Source: Zychaea mexicana
Taxonomy: Eukaryota > Mucoromycota > Mucoromycetes > Mucorales > Lichtheimiaceae
NCBI RefSeq assembly: GCF_025766255.1
Contig: NW_026516696.1
Span: forward strand, 62,001 to 126,000
DNA length: 64,000 nucleotides
Direction: 5' to 3'
This document shows, piece by piece, positions 1 through 11,514 of this stretch (its first letter is position 1; the number at the start of each line of letters is the position of its first letter). The notes under the pieces are model-generated. The model was given only the letters and a program-made list of their open reading frames with translations. It had not been told where the DNA came from and searched no databases. A program made the translations under genes and the position numbers.

Positions 1-2357
1 ATTAGTTAACGTTCTCTTTCCAAGCCTTGGATGAAAGTGCTTGGCATTTAGCTTTCTACGTTAAGATCCGTCGTCATCTGTAGGTATACCTTCTCTGCAT
101 CTTCACCTTCAATTCGGGTTGGCAGCTCTGTTATTAAAGTATATTGAACAATTGAAGATACGACCGCCGCGCCTATTAGATACCCCACGAAACGTACTAG
201 TGTGCAAATTGACAAAGATGTAGCAGCCACTATCATCAAAAATTGTTGAAAAACGTAAACGATGACGAAAGTTCAGTTATCGATTCATATATCTGGTTTG
301 TAAATATAATATCGATGTAAACATTTGAATGATAGCTCATGCGTACTTACACTCTTTGGATAAAGTGCTCGTACAGGCGACGATAATGCAAACACTGATA
401 CATCCATACGAAGCGCCTTCCAAAACGATCCCCATGGTACCCAGGTTTTTGGAAACATTACCGCCGGCCCAATTATAGAATATGGCAACCGCTATAATAT
501 AAGATGTCATGGCCACACTTACAAAGCGCTTGAACCTGCCAGTATAGTGCATGTAGCGTCCGGCTATAAATGTCCCAACGGGAACAGATGCTGCGTTCAT
601 CATAACCCACAAACCAGCTTTGGAGGTTTTGAAATGTAGCACACCCTATAATTTTTAAAGAGTAGCAGTACATCTATGTATTAAAGGCGCATATTAACCT
701 CTTTTAATAAAAGCAAATGAAATATACAGGTATACTTGCCATGAGAAATTGCGGTAGAACAGTAAGGGCTGCTCCTTCGCATGCTGCCGGTAAGAAGATA
801 CAGACGCACGATGTTGTGAAATTGCGGTCGCGTGATGCCACGCGTGACAACAAAGGATACACTGCCCATCGCCGCTCATGGATCAAGAACAGTATATACC
901 CAATCAGTGTTGAAACTAGTGCCAGGATAATTTGAGGGCTACACCAACTGTAAGAGGTTCCACCAAACCAAAGTGCGCAGGTCAAGGATGTGTTCGCTCC
1001 GGAAAGCAATAATATTCCACCGAAATCAACAGTTTTCAGCTTTTCCCTTGTCGTCAAAACAGCCTTTTGATTTTGAGATACGCTGTAGTTTCTCAATCGA
1101 AAAGTGTATATGCAAAGGATGAGCGTCATTGGTAGAATGTTGATCTTAAAGCAATAACGCCATCCAAAGTAGTCGGTAATAAATCCGCCGATGGGTGCAC
1201 CAAGGCCGAACCCGAGCTAAAACAATATAGTATATAGATTTTTTTGTCACGATAAACCAATGATAATCGTACTTCAGAGGTGCTTGATATATACAGAGAA
1301 AACACAACTTACCATTGAACACATGCTGAGGTAGGCTAGATAGGATCCCAGTTGATCTCGAGATACAATATCATGGAGAATGATGTTACCCATCAGGGCG
1401 ATCCCACCTCCTCCGAAGCCTGCGATTGCTCGGGCTACAACAACGTGCTCAAACGATCGTGCAAAGCTACCAGTAGTGAAATTTTAATTGCTATGGCAAA
1501 GTTTCCTATACACAGTGAAATGAACCTGTCACAACTTACCCACATCCCAATGACCCAATCAGAAACAACATGTTGAGTGTAATCAATACTGGCTTTCGTC
1601 CAAACGCGTTTGACAGCGCACTCGCTACATATATATTATAATTTGGTTGCTTGTTGTTTAGAGCTTTTTATACGTCTTGGTGATTTGAAATTGCATGTGC
1701 ATAGTAATCATTAATATCATACCTGCCGGCATCGTGATAAGAGTACAGAGTGCGTATGCGCTGTGCAACCATGTTGACATTTGTGCACTGTAAACAAAGG
1801 CCAGTCTACTGGTCACCATCTTTTTTCGAAACATAATCAGGTATATAGTTGATGCTACTTACCTTTGAAATTCGCTTCCGATTTTTGTCATTGTTGTAAA
1901 TATAATAGAAGTATCCAAACCGGGTAGGGCTGCTCCTATGCCCAAACTTGAGAGAAACAAGTTTACGATATATAAGTACAATAATCCAGCTATCGTATTT
2001 GTATTACTACTACGGAGCTCACCATGCTGTCAGCACCGTCAAACTGAGATTTCCAAGTCGGTCACTGTCATCATGCCTTTTTTGCTCCTGTCCAAGGCTT
2101 TTGAGTGTCGTAGATGACTCGCCTATTTTGGCGTGCTTGTCATCTCCGGTTTCTCGTCGCTTGCAATCTTCATAATCATTTACATCGTCGTCATCTGCGT
2201 ATATATCAATGGACTCATATTTTCTCTTGGGAGACCCAGCTAGCAATAGCGAATTTTGAGACGAAGAGCTCAAAGATACGTTGTCGTCTTCGATAATTGC
2301 AGTCTTTACATTATTGGTCGTCCGATCATCGATATGCTTATACCCGCTATAAACCAT
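1..2357 (-). CDS. DHA2-family MFS transporter A (3' end beyond the window)
   Basis: Proton-coupled multidrug or vacuolar amino-acid type MFS transporter (14-helix DHA2 family), predicted membrane protein. Exons on the minus strand: 2357-2023, 1946-1863, 1787-1723, 1624-1540, 1466-1313, 1216-740, 645-351 and 229-90; all junction phases agree with paralogue B. The last exon lies left of base 1; the window starts inside that intron near a branch-point-like TTAACTAAT. Seen: an acidic, serine-rich cytosolic N-terminus with SLLL; helix 1 ALPGLDTSII; the motif A region with FGRKP; motif C GAPIGGF followed by GWRYCF. After the codon at 742-740 the donor reads GCAAGT, not GT, so this intron is probably GC-AG. 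Start chosen at the ATG nearest the conserved N-terminus; an in-frame Met at 2429 is possible. Substrate unknown. Family confident. Confidence 0.85.
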
Positions 2358-4894
2358 AGTAAAATAGCAATAAAGATAGTCGACCGAGGATGGTTTCAAA
2401 AAGAGTGCGAAATTAAAAAAGGAGACCATCTTCGGTACGACAAATTAGTTAATCGCGTTACAACAACAACGCCACATACTCACTATACCAAAATTGGCTC
2501 GCTTACACTATGTAAATAAAAAGTCTCGTGAGCATGTTCTGAGCTAGACCAGGTATTATTATTTATCACTTATAAGTACATGCAACGCCGCACCCATCAT
2601 CGACTACTCAGTGGCAAAGGGTTTTCTAGATGATTCGCATTACATTCTTTATCAAGTACTGTACAAACAGCTGCTGTAGCAAAGACGTATAGAGTTATAG
2701 CATAGATGCTATGTAAGTTACAGTATACTAGAAAGCTCTATTAATGCACCGTAGGATTTAACCTAATTGTCAGATTCTTTACATTTGTTTAGTCTTTCTT
2801 TAGGCTAATATTTAGATAATATAAACTTGCCAAAAATGCGATGAAAGAAACCCCAATCATGAACAATGTATGATATACGTCATCGTCTTTTCTGCTTTTA
2901 CGCACGCGTGTGTGGGTGTGTTTTAGGTGTTGGGTGTGTGTTTGAGTACCTTAAAAGTAACCAGGCATGCGAATGGGCCTACGAGAATTATGTTGGGGAC
3001 ACTGTCATAAAACACAGCTCGTTTGAGTAGCTTTTTGCCCTTTCTTCTCCGTGCTTTCCATTGCAAGTACTACTGCATGCTTGACTTTGGCATTAACAAC
3101 AACGCAGGTTTTCTTGCGGATGCCAAGGCTTACGAAGTTGTGGTCTTGAGGAGGCATTCGATATTATGAGTTCTTTTCTCGGTCAAACTACGCTCGGTGC
3201 AAGCGCAAATGCTGTGCACTTTGTATTGAAATCTAAATAAAAAAAACCCGCTTTTGATGACATTCTCTAGGTGGAGTTAAACTCAAAGGAACTGCATATT
3301 CAAGAAGCTTTGTAGCGTGCTTACGAAGTATCGCAAACAAAGAAGACCCGTATGTAGGCTAACGAAAACTTGCCAGGAATGCCAAGGTCCAGAAAAATAA
3401 ATAACAAAGGGAACGCAGCAGAGTATGCAACTTGCAGCTTGGCAAAACGAGATTGGTCGAGCTAAAACAGCTATACAGTACTATCTGTTGGATCTGCAAA
3501 TCCCTTATGACCGGAAGGAGTTTTGAAAACAGAGGCCCGAAAGCTACAAGGAACGGACTTCTTTGGTGACGATTCCTTTCGTCAGGCAGCACTCTCTACG
3601 AAAATGGAAGTGAGTTCTACAATAATAAGCTATATGATATACCAAAAGTTTTTTGCCTACTGGATTCTACGACTTCCTTCAATTGAACAAGCGCATTTTG
3701 GATCTACGGGAAAGCGTTAAGGACATTGTGGCAGCTGTGATTGAAAGGTGCATAAGTATTTAATATTTATAGACGGACGCAAACTGTCGTATACCAAAAC
3801 GAGTCCCATGTCAATATACTGGCATCATGAATCCCGATGTGTGCTTGTATCTTTGAAGTGCAATTGGTTTTAAACATGTATCAGATATAGCATCATTGTA
3901 GGAGCACCACACAGATGGAAACAGTACTCTGTCAACGGACATGAGCTTCTGCGTTAACGCAATGTGGATCGTGCCTGCCTGGATTCCCATCCAAAATTGC
4001 TATCACAATGGGCGGATAGTGATGCCCAAGAGGGTCGACCACCACTGTTTATCATCGTAGGCCATTTTCAAAGGTGGGACGCCAACGAATCGACTTGAAA
4101 ACGCATTCGATGCGTTGAGAAGAAGTTAAAAAATGGTGTTTTACAGGATTGAGTACTCATTACAAATTCTGTTTCAAGTACATTTATTACTGTACCACGC
4201 CAATCTTATCTGTGGAAAAGGCGAGTACATTATAGCATTTTCTTCTTTTAGTGAGTGGAGTAGCCGTGGCAAAGATTCTATTACGGTTAGATAGGTCTGT
4301 CATTTCTATGACAGCGGTTGTACATGGTAGCAATATCTAACACAGAAGCCTTTAAATATGTTATACATTATCAGTCTTTTGCTAAGGATTTTCTGTAATT
4401 GGATTGGCTATCATATCGGTGATTGTGCGTCGTCATAAGAATGCTGGTAATTTCTGGTGACTTGCTGTATCATATTTGCACGACGTAAGCTGCATAATGT
4501 AGGTATGTAGCAATCTAGTACAGAAAAGGGGCAATGGGTACATTACACAATCAATCTGAATCAACCTTATGTTAAAAGGCAAAGGTAAGAGTTGCTATAC
4601 TGCGTTTTGGTAATGTAAAAGGTTATACCGACCTACGGGAAAGCGAACAGTACCTTGTGCGCTTCAATCCTGGAAGACGGTGTTAGGCGTTAAAAAAAGG
4701 CACATGAAGAAAAGTAATGAGCTAAATTTGGTCTAGCGTCATGCGCTGATGCTCTAACGCGATGAACGGCAAACATCGACCTGCAGGAAATCAGAATACT
4801 GGTCCTGCAACGACTTTGGCAGCCTCCTCCCTCTCCCTTCATCTTCTTCCGTTTTCCAAAACTTTTTTAATAATCAAACTTAAGCTGGTTTTAT
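2358..4894. other. Intergenic, no supported gene
   Basis: A 2.5-kb AT-rich interval between divergent transporter genes A and B, so both promoters must lie here. Only short open frames without family signals are present. A diverged duplication of about 50 bases occurs at 4327-4377 and 4507-4557 (both start GTAGCAAT and share ACAGAA and a TCA..TCT end). I see no transposase, RNA gene or convincing regulatory box. Confidence 0.5.
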
Positions 4895-7498
4895 ATGGCA
4901 TCTAATACGCATAATCGTACCGGTCAAACAAGTAGTCACCTAGAAACCATTGATATCGAGGACGACGAACCTTCGATTTCTTCCTCGCAAAAATCTCTAT
5001 TACTGTCAGATTTTCAAAAAGGATACGACACGATTGATATATATCATTATGACAATGATGATTGTGATGATGCTGCTGAACCGTCCAGATTAAAGAAAAG
5101 CGACACAGATCGAGAAGACTTCCAAAAACAATCAACAAATCTCGATTTGACGGTATTAACAATATGGTGAGTAGCAGTAACTTATAGTAGTGGTAATGGC
5201 GGGTTCCACGGATAGTATATAAGCTGCATCAAATTGTCATGTAAATTATATTAAAAAAAGCCCACTTACTTGTTAATACGATTACAAATGGCTCTCTCAT
5301 CTTTTTAAGCCTTTGCATCGGTGCAGCATTCACAAGCATGGATACTTCCATCATAATCACGACAATGACCAAAATTGGAAGTGAATTTCAAAGGTATGAT
5401 AAACGCGAATTGTCCTCTCACAACAGTGTTTTTTGTTTGGCTTAGCATTCCAATATCTGGCTATTCGGAAATAAGGTGATTGATCTTTTAAGTTTTTAAT
5501 TAGTGCGCAATCGGCAAGTTGGTTACACGGCTCCTATACACTCTGCACTCTCATCACAATGCCAGCAGGTACCGAAGACTTTGTATAAAACGAGGCACAA
5601 TATTGTAGTGACGTACTACACCGAACTAACGACTTTCAATCATCTGTAGCGGGCGGGATATCAAATGCATTTGGACGAAAACCGGTATTGATTACACTCA
5701 ACATGTTATTCTTGATTGGATCCTTTTGGTGTGGGTAAGACACAGCACCAATTAAAAAACGTAGACTATCGCTAAAAAGCTTGAAACATCCTTAATAGAT
5801 ATGCAAATTCGTTTGAACAAGTGGTTATTGCACGAGCAATTTCGGGTCTTGGAGGTGGCGGGATAGTATTGATTGGTAATATAATTCTTCATGATATAGT
5901 ATCTCGAGAACATCTTGGGTTATACTTAGGATACTACAATACAGCCGGAATGGTAAGCTGAACAAGGCTTCTGTTTTCTGTAATATACTCATCGTTCTCT
6001 TATTCTGCGCTGTCCTAATATGTATACATAATTATGATTTGAAAGCTTGGATTTGGCCTTGGTGGACCGATAGGTGGATTTATTACAGACTATTTCGGAT
6101 GGCGATATTGCTTCAAGATCAACATTATACCCATGATGATCATCATAGCTATCTACACCTTATATTTCCAAAACTACACGGGACCTCAGAAAAACCAAAA
6201 AGCCGGTTTGACGATAAAGGAAAGACTTCGGATCGTCGATTTCGGTGGAATTTTACTTCTTTCTATTGCCAACATATCCTTAGCATGTGCCCTCTTTCTA
6301 GGAGGAAATGCTTACAACTGGTCCAGTCCTCAGATGATTGTGATTTTGGCTTCAATGGCTGTCGGATACCTTCTCTTTTTCATTCACGAGCGTCGATGGG
6401 CAGCCAACCCGTTGATATCACGCGCAGCATTGCGCGACCGTAATTTTACGACGTCGTGCATATGCAGCTTTTCAGCAGCCGCATGTGAAGGAGCAGCCGT
6501 TACTGTTATACCGCAATTTCTTATGGTATAGAGCGAACTAATTTCTAAATTTCAAAAACTCAATATTCTGTGGATTGTTGATATCGATATTTGTTCTTAG
6601 GGCGTGCTTTACTTCGACACTTCGAAAGCTGGGTTGTGGGTCATGGCAAATGCAGCAGCAACACCTGTTGGAACTATTCTAGCTGGATGCTATATGCAAT
6701 GGAGTGGTCGCTTTAAACGCTTTTTACTTGCAGATATGGCATCATACCTTTTGATGGTTATCGTCTTTTACAACTGGGTGTCGGGCATAGTCCCGATTAG
6801 CGTGGGTACAATGGGAATCGTTCTGGAAGGTGTCTGTTATGGTGGTATCCAAGTATGTATCATTGTGGCCTGCACCAGCACTCTATCCAAAGAATGTAAG
6901 TACTGGATATACTGTTATGAAATTACCGTTTTTATATTCTCTAGTGCTTTAATGTCACAATAGGAATATAATAGGTGGATAATGACTTTATTCTCCTGGA
7001 TTTATCTGCTAAAATCGTGACTTCCACAATAGTGGCCGCTACAGCATTGTCGATTTACACATTGGCTCGTTTTATGGGTTATTTGGCTGGTACTGCAGTC
7101 GTATCCTCGATTGTACATTATACTTTGAAAACAGTACTACCGACTAAAATCGATGGCGAAAATGCAGAAAAGGTAAAAATAATACGGGTGATGTTTCCTC
7201 TGGAGTGGACTTTTGGAATGATAATAGAATAATTGACCGTGTTATTCTTACCTTTGTTCTATAGCTGATTGAATTGATCACCATGTCGATCCAAAACGTC
7301 AATACGTTAGCTCCGGAGATTCAGCAAATTGTGGCGGACGTACTGTCTCTGGGAGTACAGGGTGTGGCACTCTACATGATCACTCTTGGATCATTCTTGG
7401 TTTTGGTAGCAGCATTGCGCTATCAGAACGTCGGATTTAAAAAGGAGAAACACTCGGCAACAACCAATGAGACAGATGATAGCGATCAACAAGGGTGA
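4895..7498 (+). CDS. DHA2-family MFS transporter B
   Basis: Complete paralogue of A, predicted 602 residues in nine exons: 4895-5166, 5310-5393, 5504-5568, 5650-5734, 5799-5952, 6046-6525, 6601-6895, 7033-7172 and 7265-7498. All junctions are GT-AG and phases sum to a clean frame. The first ~90 residues are cytosolic and acidic with the SQKSLLL and GYDTIDIY motifs shared with A. Then come DHA2 signatures: helix 1 region SMDTSIIITTMTKIGSEF, motif A-like GRKPVL, motif C GGPIGGF and GWRYCF. The short hydrophilic tail ends in NETDDSDQQG. Such proteins export drugs or load basic amino acids into vacuoles by proton antiport; the substrate cannot be read from sequence. The gene is divergent from A and tail-to-tail with a broken copy at 7634-8159. 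Confidence 0.9.
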
Positions 7499-7633
7499 CT
7501 TACTCATAATTTGTGATCAATACATACATTATTAATTGCATCTCTTACATAAAATTTTACATATACAACGCAGTACACGTTTAAATGGAGTATCATTTTG
7601 TATCATCCAGGACTATCACATGCCATTATGTAC

Positions 7634-8159
7634 CTTTGAAGTTCACTGCCAATTTTCGTCATACTTGTATTTACAATAGAAATGTCAAGAGAAGGCAAAG
7701 CAACACAGATGCAAAGACTGAAATATACCAATTAAAAGTTAAAGTACATAAAAGAGTTACAGGATTTAAGATTAGTATGATATTTTTTTCATCGCTGTAT
7801 TATATCCGAAAATTTTGGCATTCGTATTTATACAACACTTACCACAAGGTCAGTACAGTCAAGCTGAGATTACCTAGTTTGTTGCTCGTATCTTCTCCAT
7901 TTGCAGAACCATCAAGTGTGCTGATCGACTTTTGGGATCATCTCCTCTATTACATATTGCCAGTTTGCCTACCGCTATGGTAGCTATCAATGTCGCCACC
8001 CACTATTTCGATCGTTTCGTAATCGTGCTTTCGTAAACCTGGTAAAAACCGGGAGCTTGGAGACGAAGAAGGGGTGGACGGTCCAACATCCACTCCGTCT
8101 GTTTGACCAGTACGACTACGTTCACCAAACACAATTTGTACAAGTAGTACTGTAGTCAT
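7634..8159 (-). pseudogene. Truncated, frameshifted DHA2 transporter copy
   Basis: Only the first two exons of the transporter family remain. An exon 1-like stretch (8159-7853) has a Met, RTGQT, a serine-rich segment, the DYETIEI motif and the family's exon-end sequence LGNLSLTVLTL before a GTAAGT donor. An exon 2-like block at 7717-7634 is 84 bases long, exactly as in the paralogues, and encodes LCICVALPSLDISIV and TKIGSELQR before a GT. Exon 1 is 307 bases, one out of phase with the 272 or 335 bases (both leaving two extra bases) of intact copies, and its frame meets a stop after TGNM; so it carries a frameshift. Nothing matching exons 3-9 follows: the 3' end of gene B lies 136 bases away. 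I read it as a decayed duplicate. Confidence 0.8.
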
Positions 8160-8823
8160 ATAAAGAAAAAGGAAGAAGAGCAAGCCGGAGAAGAAGAGCT
8201 AATTAATGCGGCACAGGATAGATCATCACAGCATACACTAGGATCCAATTGGACTGGCCTTTGATATTTCTACTTTATGTTGATACCTACAGGTAATAGT
8301 ATGTGGTACTTACTAATGTCTCCTTTTACAATGTCTATATTGTGCCTAGCGTAACGTATATCAATATTAGCCCGCTAATAACTATAATTTCTGCAGGAAA
8401 GCGTAGTCCAATGAACAAGCAATCAAAATTATGATTCTACTGTACTGTAGCAACATGAAGGAGCGTTGAAGATTCAATGTACAGTACGCTTTTCAAAATT
8501 AAATTGATGTCCGAGCGCAACACATCCGGCGTTGTGTGATAGTAGCAGTTTTAGTCTAGATATAACTGAGATGATCACTCTCGGCATCCGGGAAGAGGGT
8601 CCCGTGAGCATTGTGAGTTGGACCGGTCGTTGTATATTGCATATAAAAGGATCTTCATGCATGAGCAGTGAGTTAAAGTTATAAAGTGCACTTCAGTATA
8701 TTTTATTCTGCAGAAGATAGATACTTTTAAAAGATACAAATATAATAGAAAAAATTACAAAGTATACATGTTCTAGTGTATTGCTAGAAAGCTGTCACGT
8801 AGTGTGCTATGAAAACCGGACTG
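8160..8823. other. Intergenic between pseudogene and transporter D
   Basis: About 660 bases, AT-rich, no supportable frame. It contains TTACTAA at 8310-8316, the known Yap/AP-1 response element, about 150 bases upstream of the broken copy's start; a single seven-base match may be chance. Confidence 0.4.
8310..8316. promoter_or_regulatory. Candidate Yap/AP-1 response element TTACTAA
   Basis: The heptamer TTACTAA matches the site known for fungal Yap1/Pap1 bZIP proteins. It sits upstream of the broken transporter copy, and a Yap-like bZIP gene lies at 17.2 kb. The link is inference; seven bases occur by chance about once in 16 kb per strand. Confidence 0.2.
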
Positions 8824-11221
8824 TTAACCATGAGTTTCTTCAGTATTGTCATTTTTCTTTAATAAATTGATGTTTTGATATTGCAAGCTTGCCAAAAACG
8901 CCAAAAAAGCGAAGGCAACTACGATTAATGTAGCACGTTGAGTTGCTTCAATCATTATATCCGACACAATTTGCTGGATCTCCGGGGCCAAGGTGCTGAC
9001 TTTGCGGATAGATGTGATGATAAACTCAATCAGCTAATTTTTAAAAAAAAAATTGCAATTAATAAACTTGATTGTCCAATACTAGAGATCATCTATTCTG
9101 TTATATTACTTCTTGAGTCTTACCTGTTCTGCGTCGTCACCATTGATCCTTTGTGGTAGCAGCGTTTTCAAAGTGTATTGAATGATTGCTGAAACAGCGG
9201 CTGCGCCTGTCAAATAGCCAACACTGCGTGCCAATAAGCACATGGACATTGCTGTAGCAGCGGCTAGATAAAAAACAGTTGAAATTGCAAACAATTAGAG
9301 TTTGAATGTTATCATCGTTTGCATGTATGATTATCGGTTAACAAGTGGAAGACTTACATTCTTTAGGCAATGTGCTGGTGCAAGCAACAATCATGGGAAC
9401 AATAAAGCATCCGTACGTAGTACCCTCTACAATAATGCCAAATGTACCCACACTAAGAGGAATACGATCGCCTATCCAGAAGTACAACATCACCATAGAT
9501 AATGTGTATAGCAGGATATTCACACTCGTAAATCGAGCAAATCGACCAGTGCGCTCCATGTACCGTCCTGCTACAAAGCATCCAACTGGGCACGCCATTG
9601 CTTCAATCATGATCCATGCGCCAGCATCGGAAGTGCTGAAATGAAGTACGCCCTATTATAACCAACAATTTTACCCTTAGAATACGGCATCCTCCTGCAT
9701 ACAAGCATACAACGCGTTACACATCCTGTTTATTTTTTCACTTACCATGAGGAATTGAGGTATTAACACAAGAGCACCGGATTCACATAAGCCGACCAAA
9801 AAGACGCTTACGCACGAGGTGGTAAAATTACGATCATTAGCTGCTGCGCGAGATAGCAATGGATACTTGGCCCATTGCCGCTCGTAGAGAAAAAATGAAG
9901 CATATGCAATTGGTGCAACGATCAATGCTGAAATAATTTGAGGACTTGCCCATCCATAACTTCCACCGAGCAAAAGTGCGCATGTGAAGGATACGTTTCC
10001 AATAGAAACCAGAAAAATACCACCAAAATCGACCTTTTGAAGCTTCTCCTTGGTGGTCAATTCGGCTTTCTGGCTCTCGTCGATGCTGTAGTTGTTAAGA
10101 TGGAAAATATAGACGTAAAGGATAAGGATTAAAGGCAGAATGTTGATCCTGAAGCAATATCGCCAGCCAAAATAATCAGTAATAAAACCTCCAATTGGCG
10201 CGCCTAGTCCAAAACCGAGCTATATTCCCGCCATAGAATCAATTATTAGTTGATTGAGCAAAATAATCTGCCATGTAAACTAAAAAGCAACTTGACGAGC
10301 CTCGGCGTCATGTGACAAGTTAATTTTCTGCATACCGTTTGTACTGTACTGAGATACGACAGATAGGATCCTACTTTCTCGCTTGGAACAAGATCGTGTA
10401 AGATAATATTTCCAAAAAGCGCGATGCCGCCTCCTCCAATTCCAGCAATTATTCTTGAAGCAACAAGTTGGGGGAAACTTCTGGCGTATGCACAGCCTAC
10501 ACTACCAATGAAGAACAAGACATTGAGTCCAACCAGCACTGGTTTGCGGCCAATCACATTCGAAAGTCCTCCAGCTGAGAAAGTAAAAAGACAGAGTGAC
10601 AGTTAGTTTGCTGATACATATAAGATATACTTTCCTGTCTTACCTGAGGCCATTGTGACCAGTGTGCAGAGTGTGTATGCACTGTGGATCCAATTTGACA
10701 GATGTGCACTATAACGTGATGAAAAGAAAAGTCAGATTTTTCTTGTACCACCTCAGCCTCAAAACATCAATCAAACTGACAAAAGCCGCGTAATACCTCT
10801 GAAACTCGCTTCCAATCTGCGTCATTGTTGTGTACACAATTGAAATATCAAGACTTGGCAGTGCTGCACCAATACAAAGACTATTCTTAAACAAGAGTAT
10901 GTTGTTATTCATGTTATGTCAGCTGTATTATGTTCAATGTGCTACTTACCACATCGTCAGCACATTTAAGCTGAGTTTTCCAATCTCGTTGGTATGATCC
11001 TCCTGTGTATAGCCGCTGGTCGTCCTTGAAGACGATTGAAGAGGTTCTGTGTTTAGCTGTTTACCGGGAACATCGAGTGTGTTGTACGTTTTTAATGGGC
11101 GCTCTTGCTGTAGCAAGGAGTTTCGTGTTGAGGTCGAAGATACATCGTCGTCGCTTTCACCCATGTCGTTTACTTTGTCGTTTGATGCTACAGAGGTTAT
11201 TCGGTCGACGTGTTTGTGCAA
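8824..11221 (-). CDS. DHA2-family MFS transporter D
   Basis: Complete transporter, predicted 592 residues in eight exons: 11221-10950, 10880-10797, 10708-10644, 10574-10336, 10219-9746, 9652-9358, 9263-9124 and 9033-8824. All junctions are GT-AG and phases close. Exon 4 joins what are two exons in A and B, so the intron inside the glycine-cysteine-alanine-tyrosine region is absent. Visible: N-terminal acidic segment with TRNSLLQ and TYNTLDV, helix 1 region ALPSLDISIVYTTMTQIG, motif A-like GRKPVL, GIGGGGIAL, the LTTKEKL..VDFGGI linker and an extracellular SYGW loop. It is the same strand and direction as E, 293 bases downstream of E's stop. Polytopic membrane protein, proton antiporter by family; substrate unknown. 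Confidence 0.9.
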
Positions 11222-11514
11222 ATAAAAAGGGAAAAAAAAGGAAAAAGGGCAAGTTTAAAAAAAAGGAAAGAGAAGGAAAAAAACCGTTCAACTTCACATC
11301 GGTCGGCGTTTCTGTCTGGACACATCCACACACAACAGCAACATCCGCCACAGTTTGATGACGAAAATAATGCTTAGAATTGCTTCTATTCAGTAATATA
11401 TACACAGACTGCTACACTGCAGCGCATAATTGGCGAGTCTGGCTCTATGCTACGAGTTCAAATGGAAGATAACTTTATAACATACGAACAACATACAACT
11501 CGTCGTCAAAATGG

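Noticed and set aside
3523..3720. Frame with GTDFFGDDSFRQA, reminiscent of the start of bacterial-type sulfotransferases
   Set aside because: Only about ten residues look like it; no P-loop, no following conserved segment, and the frame ends quickly. Chance or an old relic cannot be separated by eye.
3950..4125. Protein-like stretch (HPKLLSQWADSD, PPLFIIVGHFQRWD)
   Set aside because: Stops in every continuation, no start or splice chain, no recognised family.
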